Source: an uncultured Myxococcaceae bacterium
Lineage (GTDB): Bacteria; Myxococcota_A; Polyangia; Polyangiales; Ga0077539
Assembly (NCBI GenBank): GCA_945952225.1
Contig: CAMFHP010000035.1
Coordinates: 1 to 64,000, forward strand
Reading direction: 5' to 3'
Length of the DNA: 64,000 nucleotides
In this document: piece by piece, positions 24,100 through 33,215 of the stretch
How the letters are laid out: every line of letters begins with the position of its first letter
Numbering within the stretch: the first letter of the stretch is position 1
Translations under genes and position numbers: made by a program
Notes under the pieces: model-generated
The model's database searches: none
Told to the model about the DNA's origin: nothing
Seen by the model: only the letters and a program-made list of their open reading frames with translations

Positions 24100-25256
24100 G
24101 CGACGAGCGCGCACCGGATCTCGGCATCGCGTCGGGCGTGTCGTTGGAGCTGCTCGCGGCCATCGTGGACCACGTGGCGGTGCCCGTGTTCGTGAAGGAC
24201 CGCGACCATCGCTTCGTGCTCGTCAACCGCGCGCTCTCGGCGGTGTCGGGCTATGGCGCGCGCGAGATGCTCGGGCGAACGGACTTCGACTTTTTTCCCG
24301 CTGCGGAGTCGGAGCAGTACCGCGCGGGGGACGTCTGGGTGTTCACCCACGGAGAGCGCCTCGTCGTCGAGGAGCGCCTCACCGACGCCTCGGGCGCGCA
24401 CCGGATCATCGAGACCACGAAGGTGCCGCTGCGCGACGCGTCGGGCGAGGTCTCGCACGTCGTGGGCATCGTGCAGGATGTCACCGCCCTCCGCCGCGCC
24501 GACGAGGCCCTGCGTGACACGAACGACGCGCTCGAACGCCGCGTGCGGGAGCGCACCGACGCGTTGGAGAGCGCGCAGACCGAGCTCATGCGCCGCGAGC
24601 GATTGGCCGTCGTGGGACAGCTCGCGGGCGCCATCGCGCACCAGATCCGCAATCCCCTCGGGTCGATCAAGAACGCGGCCTACCTGCTCAAGCTCTCGCT
24701 CGCGCCGGACCCCGACGGCGACGTGGTGCAGTCGCTCGCGGTGATCCACGACGAGGTGCGCCGCGCGAACCAGATCATCACCGACCTGCTCGAATACGCG
24801 CGCATCGGGCCGGCGTCGCTGAGCGAGGTCTCGCTCGCGTACATCGTCGAGCAGAGCCTCGGCGGCCTCACGCTCCCTGCGGCCGTGGTCACGCGGTGTG
24901 ACGTGCCCGACGACGCGCTCGTGGTCGCCGACGCGGAGCAGCTCCAGGCGGCGGTGTTCAACCTCCTGCGCGGATCGGTGGAAGCGATGTCCGAGGGCGG
25001 AGAGCTCACGCTCGCGGCGCGGCGCGTGGGCCGGTGGTGGGAGCTCACGCTCGCCGACACCGGTCCCGGTCTGCCCGACGAGGTGCGCGATCAGCTCCGC
25101 GATCCGCTGGCGACGCAGAGCCGCCGCGTGGCGCTGGGGCTGCACCTGATGACGGGCCGTGCGCTCGTGGAGAACCAGGGCGGGAGCTTCGAAGTGTTGT
25201 CGGGCGAGGGGCGGGGCACGCGCTTCACCGTGCGCGTGCCCGCGGCGGGCCGGTGA
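24096..25256 (+). CDS. PAS histidine kinase with degenerate N-box
   Basis: 386 residues; ATG overlaps the previous stop by four bases and GAGGGG lies about ten bases upstream. A PAS domain (about 20-140) includes VFVKDRDHRFVLVNRAL and FDFFP; a coiled-coil linker (ERRVRERTDALESAQTEL) leads to the H-box AGAIAHQIRNPLGSIKNAAY. In the ATPase domain the N-box reads FNLLRGSVEAM, where NLL-x-NA is expected: the Mg-binding Asn is replaced by Gly and the Ala by Ser. G1 DTGPGLP and GLHLM remain. The protein is soluble. Activity may be reduced or lost, or it may act as a phosphatase or scaffold; this is inference. Confidence 0.88.
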   Translation: MSDERAPDLGIASGVSLELLAAIVDHVAVPVFVKDRDHRFVLVNRALSAVSGYGAREMLGRTDFDFFPAAESEQYRAGDVWVFTHGERLVVEERLTDASGAHRIIETTKVPLRDASGEVSHVVGIVQDVTALRRADEALRDTNDALERRVRERTDALESAQTELMRRERLAVVGQLAGAIAHQIRNPLGSIKNAAYLLKLSLAPDPDGDVVQSLAVIHDEVRRANQIITDLLEYARIGPASLSEVSLAYIVEQSLGGLTLPAAVVTRCDVPDDALVVADAEQLQAAVFNLLRGSVEAMSEGGELTLAARRVGRWWELTLADTGPGLPDEVRDQLRDPLATQSRRVALGLHLMTGRALVENQGGSFEVLSGEGRGTRFTVRVPAAGR

Positions 25257-25259
25257 GCC

Positions 25260-26906
25260 TCAGCGTTCGAGGGCGCCGCCCGATACCCACGCGGTGAACA
25301 CGCGCATCGAGGGCGTGTCGAGCGTGAGGTCCGGCGGCATGCGGCGCGACTCGACCACCTCGGCGATCGAGGGCGCCATGTCGGCGAGGCGCGAGTATCC
25401 GCGGAGGTCGCGCGCGATGTTGGTCGAGTGGCACCGCGCGCAGGCCGTCTCGTAGAGCGGCGCCACGTCGGCCTCGTAGGTGGGCACGCGCCCGAGGGGC
25501 GAGAGGTACGTGAACGCGCGGCGCACGGAGAGGGTGCTCCCGTCGCGGTACGACACGTTCGCGACGACCGTGTGCGGACCGAAGGGAAGCGTCGGCATCG
25601 CGCGGTACAGCGCGCCGCCCGCACCCCAGCGGAAGGGCGCCGCGAGCACGCGCTCCACGGGCACGTCGTCGAGCAGGAAGGTCACGTCGGCAACCGCCGC
25701 GGGCGCAGGCGGATCGACCTGGAACGCGAGGCGCGGCTCCGTGGTGACCGTTCCGTCGGCGAAGCCCGTCACGAGGGCCGTGGGCTCGGTCACGAGGCGA
25801 CGCACGCGCCCGTTGCCCACCACGAGAACCGTGTTGCCCTGCGCACCGTCGGCCGCGACGCGAAGGTCATCGCCCGTGAGGCCGCGCGCGTACACCGTGA
25901 GGCGTTCGCCATCGAAGCGACCGAGCACACTCTCGGCGCCGCCGCGCCAGAAGATCCACAGCGCGCGGCCCGCGGGCACGAGCGCCGACGGGCCCGTGAA
26001 CACACCGGGCACGCGGAGGCGTTCGAGGCGTCCGCGCTCATCGACGCGGAGCAGGTCGTCGGCGCGCGCCATGAGGCGCGAGGTGCCCAGCGAGGCGATG
26101 GCGCGCACGGGGCCGGGGTCGAGGCCCACCACGGGGTCGGACCACACGACGTCGGCGCCGCCGTCGCTCCGCGCGGTCATGCGAAGGCGATGGAGCGCGC
26201 CGCCCTGACGGAGCACCCAGGCCTCGCGCGTGGTGCCCGCAGAGGGGCCCACGGCGATCGCGGTGACATCGGTGACGGGCGCACCGGCGCGGTCGAGGCG
26301 GAGCCAGCGCGCGCCAAGGGTGCTGTAGAGCCCGACTCCTGTGGCCCAGAGCGACTCGTTGTTCCACCGTGCGACGACGCGCGCATCGGCGAGGAGCGTC
26401 GGCAACGCAGCACGGCGGAAGGTGCCCGCGCGAACCACGAGCGCCCCGTCGCGCGTGAGCACCGTGGGCTCGCCCGTGGAGAGCTCGGTGACCGCATTGG
26501 CGGGAGCCTCGCGCGGCGTGGGGCTCTCCCCCGCGAGGCGTTCGAGTTCGAGGGCGCCGCCGTAGGCGTCGACCGTGAAGATGCGACCCGTGGTGCCCAC
26601 GATGTAGCCGCGCCCCTCGGCGACCACCCACGGCAGCAACGGCGTCACGCCCGTCGGGAGGGACACATCGTGAAAGGCCGCGGGCGTGCGCTCCTCGAGC
26701 GCCACGTCGACGTTCGTGGGGAGCACCCGCACCGTGAGGTCGTAGGGAACGTCCCACCCCGTGTCGATCGCGGCGTCGGTCGCGTCGGTGCGCGCGTCGG
26801 CCACGGTGGCGTCGGTGGGCGCGGGCGAAGTGCCCTCGAAGCATCCGGCGAGCGTCGCGGGCGCGAGGGCGAGCCACGCGAGCGCGGCGGCGCGGGAGTT
26901 CATCAT
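25260..26906 (-). CDS. Lipoprotein with C-terminal CXXCH heme site
   Basis: 548 residues from ATG 26906, which overlaps the upstream stop (ATGA); an ATG at 26921 is the alternative. Lipobox APATLAGCFE. Residues about 80-400 are repeated beta strands that could form a propeller (GRGYIVGTTGRIFTV, TVLVVGNGRVRRLV), then an Ig-like stretch. The last 70 residues form a small c-type cytochrome domain: CARCH at 489-493 and a possible axial Met at about 523 in SRRMPPDL. It closes the six-gene run and would be a surface or periplasmic electron carrier; partners are inferred from the operon. Confidence 0.82.
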   Translation of the reverse strand: MMNSRAAALAWLALAPATLAGCFEGTSPAPTDATVADARTDATDAAIDTGWDVPYDLTVRVLPTNVDVALEERTPAAFHDVSLPTGVTPLLPWVVAEGRGYIVGTTGRIFTVDAYGGALELERLAGESPTPREAPANAVTELSTGEPTVLTRDGALVVRAGTFRRAALPTLLADARVVARWNNESLWATGVGLYSTLGARWLRLDRAGAPVTDVTAIAVGPSAGTTREAWVLRQGGALHRLRMTARSDGGADVVWSDPVVGLDPGPVRAIASLGTSRLMARADDLLRVDERGRLERLRVPGVFTGPSALVPAGRALWIFWRGGAESVLGRFDGERLTVYARGLTGDDLRVAADGAQGNTVLVVGNGRVRRLVTEPTALVTGFADGTVTTEPRLAFQVDPPAPAAVADVTFLLDDVPVERVLAAPFRWGAGGALYRAMPTLPFGPHTVVANVSYRDGSTLSVRRAFTYLSPLGRVPTYEADVAPLYETACARCHSTNIARDLRGYSRLADMAPSIAEVVESRRMPPDLTLDTPSMRVFTAWVSGGALER

Positions 26907-29900
26907 CGCGGAATGAGCCATCGGTACGCTGCTCCGGTCTGGGCGCCTCGGTGGTTGGAGAACGACGCGCCCACGCTGATCCACGTGCCCACGCCATCGC
27001 GCGCGGTGGCGATCGACGTGCCGAAGAGCGCGGCCTCGTCGACATCGCCCACGGCCGTGAGCCACGAGGGCCCCGCGAACGACGTGGCATCGCTCGACGC
27101 GCGCCACGCGAACACGGCGCCCGAGAAGCTCCCGTAGGCGTTGTCGTCGGGCGATCCCACGATCAGGTCGTAGGTGCCATCGTTGTCGAGATCGTTCACC
27201 GCGAGGGCGGCGCCGAAGCGCGCGCTCGTCACGCTGTTCACCGGCACCACGACGCGCTCGGGCGCGGTGAGCGTGCGCAGTCCGAGCACGTTGTAGCCCG
27301 CGCCGTCGCTGTAGAAGCGATCGTCGACGAGGCCCTCCGCGCACGTGTGCTCGGGGCACAGCCCGTTGAGCATCGCGCCGGAGAGGATCTCCACCGCGGG
27401 GCCCACCATCTCGCCCACGGTGAGCGACGCGTCGCGCACGGCGAGGTCGGGCACGCGGTCGCCGTTGAGGTCTCCGCCGCCCGCGATCACGAGCCCCATG
27501 CCCGTATTCGCACCGGGGAGGTCGGCCCAGTCGTTCACGCGCAGCGTAGTGGCGCGCGGAGTTCCGCCCGGCGCCGTCACGTTCGCGAGGAGCGGGCGGT
27601 CGTCGGGAACCACCAGGATCTCGTGCGGCGTGCGATGGTTTCGTCGGCACGCGGGGCCGAAGCCGTACTGCACCGACACACCGGCGCGCGCGTTGCCCGA
27701 GATCGACACCGCGGTGTCGGCGCACCCGTCGTCGTCGAGGTCTCCGACGCCCGCGACGGCCACGCCGAAGACCGTGTTGTCTCCGCGTGAATCCCACCAG
27801 GGCGCCGCGCCGGCCTCGTGACACGCGATCGAGATGCGGCCTGCCGCATCGGGACGACGACCGAGGATCACCTCGGCGCCGTTCGCCGTCGAGCCGCCGC
27901 TGCGACCCACGAGCAGGTCGGCCATGCCGTCGCCGTTCACGTCGCCCGCGTTCGCGAGCGAGAAGCCGAAGTTCGTTCGCCGCGCGGTGCCGCCCGTGGG
28001 CACCGACTCGCGCGCGATGGCCCAGAACGCCTCGCGGAACGTGCGATCCGCGTTCTGGAGGAAGATCCGCACCACGCCGCGTCCGCCCACCGAGGCCGTC
28101 ACCACGGTGGTGCCCGTGGCGCCGGTGCGAAGCCAGCACGGATCGGTTGCGGTCGTCGCGAGGTTGGGCGTCACGCGGGTGATCATGTCGGTGCCGCCCG
28201 CGCTGTCGCCGGGGTCGCCGAAGGCCACGTCGTTGCGTCCGTCGCCATCGAAGTCGAGCACGGCCACGGCGCCGCCGAGCTGCGCGTTCGCACGGTCGAT
28301 CCAGAAGCGTCGCTGCGAGGGGCCCGACTCGCCGAAGAGGTCTGCGCCGCCCGTGCGCGCGCGGAACCCCGCGGCCCGCGCGGGCGTGGTGCCGACGCCT
28401 GCCACGGGCGCCGAGTGCGCGCCCGGCGAGCCCACCACGACGTCGGCCGCCGAGACCCCCGCGACCGTCGACGCCATCGCGACGGAGGTGCCCGTGCGGT
28501 CTGCCGAGGGGAGCACCGGCATGTCGACCCACGACCCCGCGCTCCATCGCGCCATGAAGGTCTGCGGCGCGCCTGCGGGCAGCCAGCGCATCGAGCCGCC
28601 GAACACCGCCGTCAGCGTCGTGCGGAACGCCGAGAGGGCCACGAACGGCGCCGCCATGCCCATGGGGCCGCGTCCAAAGGCCACGCGCTGGCCGAGCACC
28701 TCGGTGCTGCCCGCGTCGCCCCGCTGCGTGGTCGTGGGCGTGAGCACGCCGCTGCCTGCGAGCGCGCTCGCCTCGAACACATAGAGCCCGCCGTCGAAGC
28801 CCGCCGCGCCGCCGCCAACCACGTAGTCGACGTCGCCGTCTCCATCGAGGTCACCGAACGCGCCCGAGCGCCCGACGAACTCGTTGGCCGTCGCGCCCAC
28901 GTAGCGCGCCCGTGCGATCGACGACGAGAGCACTCGCATCTGCCCGGTCGTCGGCGCAGCGCCGAGCGTGCCCGGCTGGAACACGAAGAGCGCGCCCGCA
29001 TTGCCCGCGGAGGTGCCCGCCGCGTTGAGGCCGTACGTGGGCACGCGCACGACGAGAACGCGCTGCGTCGCGCTCACGGGCACCACGTCGAGACCGAAGC
29101 CGAAGCGGGGGTTGTTGGCGCGCTGGGCGACGTCCATGTGGATCGTCCACGCGGGGGCGGTCTCGAAGGTGCCCATCGCGGTGCCGCGGTACACGAGCAC
29201 GCTGCCGAAGTTGGGCGCGCCGTTGCCCGGGGCGCCAACGCAGAGGTCACGTCGACCGTCGCCGTCCATGTCGATGAGGGCGAGGCCCGAGCCCGCGACG
29301 GAGCCCGCGCGACACTGCGGCGGACCGTCGTTGTCGTCGGTGCGATCCTGCAGATCGATCACCTGCCAGGGCACGGTCTGAAAGAGCCCGCGCCCGCCCG
29401 CGACGCCGCGGTAGAGGTACGCGCGCCCCGCACGACCGCACGCTGCGTTGAAGGGATTGGCTTCGTTGGGCGCGACGACCACGAGGTCGTTGGCGCCGTC
29501 GCCGTCGAGGTCGTCGACGAGCGTGCCCGTGCCGAACGCGTCGCCGCTCGACGTGCCCACGAACACGCGCTCCGCGGTGGTCACGAGGCCCGTGGGAGAC
29601 CCGAGGAACACCTGCACGCTGCCGCGGCCGTCGCGGCCGAGGTCCTGCGTGGGCGTCGAGACCACCACGTCGTCGATGCGGTCTCCGTCGACGTCGCGCA
29701 CGAGCACGTTCGTGCCGAAGAGGTCGCCGTCACGGAGCCCGTTGATCACCGTGTCGGGCGTCGTGCGGAAGCGTCCGTCGGCCTGTCCGTGGAACACCAC
29801 GAGCCCGCCAGTCTCGTTGCCATTCGCGCTGCGGTTCGCCTGACCGAGCACGAGGTCCGTGCGGCCGTCGTTGTTCACATCCCCGAGGGCCACGTCGCCC

Positions 29901-30952
29901 GCGAAGTTCACCGGACCGCGCACCACCGGCGGCGGCGCGATCTCATCACCGACGACCACGCGCACGGTGGCGCGTTCGTTGGTGTAGCGGTCCGTCGCCG
30001 AGACCGTCGCGATGCCCGTGCGCGCCGACGTCGCGTCGAAGATCACCTCGCCCGCGGTGCCCGCGATCGCGCCGCCCGCGCTGCCGCCAGAGATCGTCGC
30101 GTTCACGTAGCGAGAGCCGCCGCGCCAGTCGAGGCGTACACGCCGACCGCGGGGTACGAGCACCGTGGTCGAAGCCGGTGTGAAGGTCGCGCCCGTGGCC
30201 ACGGTCACGGTGACCTGCACCTCGCTATCGCCGCCCGTGTCCGACGCGCGCAGGCGGTAGATGCCCGGCATCGAGCCCGAGCTGAACACGCCCATCGCGT
30301 CGAGCGTCGCGTCGCCCATCACGGTGCCCGTCGCGGGCCGTTGGAGCACCTCCCAGCGTACGGCGCCGAGGGCTCCGCTCGCGAGGAAGCGCATCGTGCG
30401 ACCCGGCGCGACGCGCACTTCGGTGGGCTCGACCACGAAGGGACCGACCACCTCGACGCGGGCGCGCGCATCGAGGGAGCACATGCCGTCGCGCGCGTTC
30501 ACGTCGAAGGTGGCCGCCGTGTGGCCCGCGACAAGCGCGCCGCCGGGGCTCAGCGTGGCGCCGCCGGTCATCGCGCCGGTCGCGAAGGTGAAGAGCGCGC
30601 CGCGCCCCGAGCCGCCGATCGCGCGGAGCTGCACGCCGTGACCGGTCGCCACGCGCACGCTCGCGGGCTCGACCCGCAACGGCGTGCACACGGGCGGCGG
30701 CACCGACGCGTCGACGGAGGCCTCGGCGGCGTCGTCGGACACGTCGGCGGAGGCATCGACGGGCGCGAGGTCGGTCGCGACGTCGGCGGGCGCCTGATCC
30801 GTCGGCGTCGCTGCGTCGGCGACGTCGCGCGCGGTGTCGACGGTCACGTCGGTGGAGGCGTCGGGCGTGGTCGACGGCGCGCTCGCACACCCCGCCGCGA
30901 GGAGCGACGTGGCGAGCAGCGCGCGCGTCCGCGGGCTGGCGAAGAGGGGCAT
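26903..30952 (-). CDS. Very large integrin-like FG-GAP repeat lipoprotein
   Basis: 1349 residues from ATG 30952. Lipobox SLLAAGCAS, Asp/Ala linker to about 85, then two or three Ig-like beta domains (about 90-340). From about 345 to the end there are at least ten FG-GAP/integrin-alpha-type units with calcium loops such as DVNNDGRTDLVLG, DLDGDGANDLVVV, DMDGDGRRDLCVG, DFDGDGRNDVAFG and DLDNDGTYDLIVG. It should make one or two seven-bladed propellers on a stalk at the cell surface, suited to adhesion or ligand binding. It lies eight bases after the DUF1501 gene and overlaps the heme lipoprotein gene by four bases. Confidence 0.9.
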   Translation of the reverse strand: MPLFASPRTRALLATSLLAAGCASAPSTTPDASTDVTVDTARDVADAATPTDQAPADVATDLAPVDASADVSDDAAEASVDASVPPPVCTPLRVEPASVRVATGHGVQLRAIGGSGRGALFTFATGAMTGGATLSPGGALVAGHTAATFDVNARDGMCSLDARARVEVVGPFVVEPTEVRVAPGRTMRFLASGALGAVRWEVLQRPATGTVMGDATLDAMGVFSSGSMPGIYRLRASDTGGDSEVQVTVTVATGATFTPASTTVLVPRGRRVRLDWRGGSRYVNATISGGSAGGAIAGTAGEVIFDATSARTGIATVSATDRYTNERATVRVVVGDEIAPPPVVRGPVNFAGDVALGDVNNDGRTDLVLGQANRSANGNETGGLVVFHGQADGRFRTTPDTVINGLRDGDLFGTNVLVRDVDGDRIDDVVVSTPTQDLGRDGRGSVQVFLGSPTGLVTTAERVFVGTSSGDAFGTGTLVDDLDGDGANDLVVVAPNEANPFNAACGRAGRAYLYRGVAGGRGLFQTVPWQVIDLQDRTDDNDGPPQCRAGSVAGSGLALIDMDGDGRRDLCVGAPGNGAPNFGSVLVYRGTAMGTFETAPAWTIHMDVAQRANNPRFGFGLDVVPVSATQRVLVVRVPTYGLNAAGTSAGNAGALFVFQPGTLGAAPTTGQMRVLSSSIARARYVGATANEFVGRSGAFGDLDGDGDVDYVVGGGAAGFDGGLYVFEASALAGSGVLTPTTTQRGDAGSTEVLGQRVAFGRGPMGMAAPFVALSAFRTTLTAVFGGSMRWLPAGAPQTFMARWSAGSWVDMPVLPSADRTGTSVAMASTVAGVSAADVVVGSPGAHSAPVAGVGTTPARAAGFRARTGGADLFGESGPSQRRFWIDRANAQLGGAVAVLDFDGDGRNDVAFGDPGDSAGGTDMITRVTPNLATTATDPCWLRTGATGTTVVTASVGGRGVVRIFLQNADRTFREAFWAIARESVPTGGTARRTNFGFSLANAGDVNGDGMADLLVGRSGGSTANGAEVILGRRPDAAGRISIACHEAGAAPWWDSRGDNTVFGVAVAGVGDLDDDGCADTAVSISGNARAGVSVQYGFGPACRRNHRTPHEILVVPDDRPLLANVTAPGGTPRATTLRVNDWADLPGANTGMGLVIAGGGDLNGDRVPDLAVRDASLTVGEMVGPAVEILSGAMLNGLCPEHTCAEGLVDDRFYSDGAGYNVLGLRTLTAPERVVVPVNSVTSARFGAALAVNDLDNDGTYDLIVGSPDDNAYGSFSGAVFAWRASSDATSFAGPSWLTAVGDVDEAALFGTSIATARDGVGTWISVGASFSNHRGAQTGAAYRWLIPR

Positions 30953-30960
30953 CGGGCGCT

Positions 30961-32376
30961 TCAGGGGGCGAGGAGGGCGCGGATCGGATCGACGCGAGTG
31001 ACGTACGGGTCGAGGCCCGCCGACGCGAGGAGCGTCGCAGCGATGTGCTCGGGCTGGATGGTCACGCCCGCCTCCGACACGCGGTCGGTGCGGAAGTCGT
31101 AGCGCATCGGGCCCATGCCGAGGTTGCTCGACGAGCCCACCACGGTGTTGCCGCGGATGCCCGCGCCCGCGAGCATGCACGAGCCCGTGATGTGGTGATC
31201 ACGCCCGCCGAAGTTGTTGTACATCGGCGTGCGCGAGAACTCGGAGAACGCGAGGATCGTCGTGTGATCGAGCATCGTGCCGCCGTCGGCGTGCGGGGTG
31301 CTGCGGAGGTCGTCGAGCATGCACGTGAGCGCGCGGACGCCCTGGTAGAGCAGCGGCGCGTGGCCCTGATTGCCGACGAAGTGCGTGTCGGTGCCGACGC
31401 CGATCATCAGGCTCGCGACCTGCGTCATGCCGCTCTTGATGGCCTGCACGGCGGCGGCGGCGCGGGCCGCGGGGGAGTTCACGTCGCCCACCGCGATGCC
31501 GTACCGCGCGCGGATCGCGAGGTCGGCGTCGGCGGTGCCCGACACGAAGTTGAAGTTGTTCGCGAGTCGGCCGGCCACGATCTGGTCGGCCTGCGCGCGC
31601 GCCCCGCGCATGGCGGTGTAGAGCCCGCGACGGTCGGCGACCTCGCTCGCGCAGGGGCCCACGCGCTGGCCGTAATCGCGCAGCGCGTCTTCGACGACGT
31701 CGCGCTCCTGGTACGACGAGGGCGCGAGGAGCAGGAGCAGGTCGTTGATGCTGTCGACGCGGATCGCGCTCGCGCTGCCGGGCTGCGTCTGGTTGTAGCT
31801 CTCGACGCGGAGCGAGAGGTTCGGCAGCGGACGGTTGCGCGGCGCCATCTGACCGACGATCTCGGTGGCGATGTTGGTGCCGCGCGCGTTGCTGCCCGCG
31901 GGGAACTTCCCGGTGAGGAAGTACCGGTAGCCCACCTCGTGGCCGACGGTGTTCATGTTCATGCCGCGCACGATCGCGATGCGGTCGGCGAAGTCGGTGA
32001 TCTTCACCGCGTCGGCGACCTTCGCGGCCGCGGGGCCGAAGGCGATGGGCGACGACGGATCGCGCGGTCGCACGAGCTGCGACGAGAAGCCCGCGAAGCC
32101 GTCGAGGTCGTTGTAGCGGGTCTCGATCAGAAAGCGCGCGCGCTCCGAGTCGGGGAAGTCCGCCGGGTCACGCGGATCGAGGAAGAGGAGCTGGTCCCAT
32201 CCCCCCGGGAAGTAACAGAAGATGAACGCGCGCCCCGAGGGCGGCGGGATGTCACCGTAGGCCAGGTGGTTGAACCCGAAGTTGCCCACCACACCACTGC
32301 CGATGGCGGCCGAGGTCGCGGCGAGGGCCTGACGGCGCGTGACGCGGAAGGCCGGGATGTCGTTGTGCTTGCTCAT
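30961..32376 (-). CDS. Tat-exported DUF1501 family protein
   Basis: 471 residues from ATG 32376. A twin-arginine signal is visible (FRVTRRQALAATSAA, R14-R15). The body matches DUF1501, an alkaline-phosphatase/sulfatase-fold family: ATG-proximal FIFCYFPGGWDQL, GVGTDTHFVGNQGHAPLLY, TTILAFSEFSRTP and GGRDHHITGSCMLAGAGI. Its reaction is unknown; in Planctomycetes and Myxococcota such genes often sit with DUF1549/DUF1553-type cytochrome genes, as here. The metal-binding Asp and His residues appear present. Tat export suggests folding with a cofactor in the cytoplasm. Confidence 0.9.
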   Translation of the reverse strand: MSKHNDIPAFRVTRRQALAATSAAIGSGVVGNFGFNHLAYGDIPPPSGRAFIFCYFPGGWDQLLFLDPRDPADFPDSERARFLIETRYNDLDGFAGFSSQLVRPRDPSSPIAFGPAAAKVADAVKITDFADRIAIVRGMNMNTVGHEVGYRYFLTGKFPAGSNARGTNIATEIVGQMAPRNRPLPNLSLRVESYNQTQPGSASAIRVDSINDLLLLLAPSSYQERDVVEDALRDYGQRVGPCASEVADRRGLYTAMRGARAQADQIVAGRLANNFNFVSGTADADLAIRARYGIAVGDVNSPAARAAAAVQAIKSGMTQVASLMIGVGTDTHFVGNQGHAPLLYQGVRALTCMLDDLRSTPHADGGTMLDHTTILAFSEFSRTPMYNNFGGRDHHITGSCMLAGAGIRGNTVVGSSSNLGMGPMRYDFRTDRVSEAGVTIQPEHIAATLLASAGLDPYVTRVDPIRALLAP

Positions 32377-32393
32377 GACGCTCCGTCGCTCCG

Positions 32394-33215
32394 TCAGTAG
32401 GTCAGAAACTGGGGGTCGGTGGCGAGCGCGACACACACGGCGCGCCAGCCGTCCACGGGCGTGCCTGCGGCCAGCGCGGGCGTCGTGCTCGCGGGCGCCG
32501 TCGACGCGATGCGGAACAGGTTCACCAGGTCGGTGACCGCGGCGTCGTCGGGCCGCACCGAACGGGCCCAGAAGCGCATCACGAGGTACGCGACGTTCTC
32601 ACGCACCGCGGGCTCGCGCGCCGCGAGCGTGTCGGTCTCCGAGACCGTGCGCAGCAGCACCCGCTGCGACGCGGGCCGCGCCACGTCGAGCGCGAATCCG
32701 TCGCGGCACGCCTTGCGGACGCCATCGCCCACGAGCTTCGAGAACACCGCGCCGGGCTCGAGGCTCTCGCTCGTGAAGTTGTTGTAGTCGGGCTGACCGA
32801 GCGTGAGCGACAGCAGGTCGAGCATGTCGGCGTTCGGGTCGTCGTAGTAGCCCGATGCGTAGTCCGCCGAGAGGATGCGGCGCGGCTGCGTCCACGTGAC
32901 GCCGAGCACGCTCATGAGCGACGCGCGGAGCTGCCGCACGTTGAGGCGACGCGGCGCGCGGCCGATGCGCCCGTCGTTCATCGTCGGGTCGGCGAGGGGC
33001 GTCGTGGGCGTCGTGGTCGAGGGCGTCGCGCCCGGATCCACAGGGGTCGCCGATCCCGGGGTGACGTTGTCCGACGGCTGCCGCGGCGTAGGCGTGGGCG
33101 TGGGCGTCGGGGTCGGCGTGGGCGTCGGGGCAGGCGCGGGCGTCGGCGTGACGGCCGGCGTGTTGCCGCACGCGGCGCAGACGAGCGCGATGGCGAGGGG
33201 CATGAGCGGGCGCAT
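32394..33215 (-). CDS. Lipoprotein with Pro-Thr stalk, DUF1592/1595-like remnant
   Basis: 273 residues. Lipobox LVCAACGN, followed by a (Pro-Thr)n stalk of about 25 residues and a Thr/Pro/Ser linker. The C-terminal domain begins LNVRQLRASLMSVLG and ends VCVALATDPQFLTY, with FWARSVRPDDAAVTDLVNLF between. These fit, loosely, the DUF1595/DUF1592 parts of planctomycete-type cytochrome proteins; no CXXCH is present. The start shares one base with the stop of the upstream gene (TGATG), so it is translationally coupled to the DUF1549-like protein and probably forms a complex with it. Confidence 0.72.
   Translation of the reverse strand: MRPLMPLAIALVCAACGNTPAVTPTPAPAPTPTPTPTPTPTPTPRQPSDNVTPGSATPVDPGATPSTTTPTTPLADPTMNDGRIGRAPRRLNVRQLRASLMSVLGVTWTQPRRILSADYASGYYDDPNADMLDLLSLTLGQPDYNNFTSESLEPGAVFSKLVGDGVRKACRDGFALDVARPASQRVLLRTVSETDTLAAREPAVRENVAYLVMRFWARSVRPDDAAVTDLVNLFRIASTAPASTTPALAAGTPVDGWRAVCVALATDPQFLTY
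33085..33150. repeat. GGCGTG-type hexamer array encoding a Pro-Thr stalk
   Basis: Eleven consecutive hexamers of the form GGCGTG, with changes in the last bases (for example GGCGTC, GGGGTC, GGCGCG). They encode Thr-Pro repeats on the minus strand and are a likely slippage site. Confidence 0.9.

Noticed and set aside
27818-31102. 1094-codon plus-strand open frame
   Set aside because: Antisense to the FG-GAP gene; no recognisable domain.
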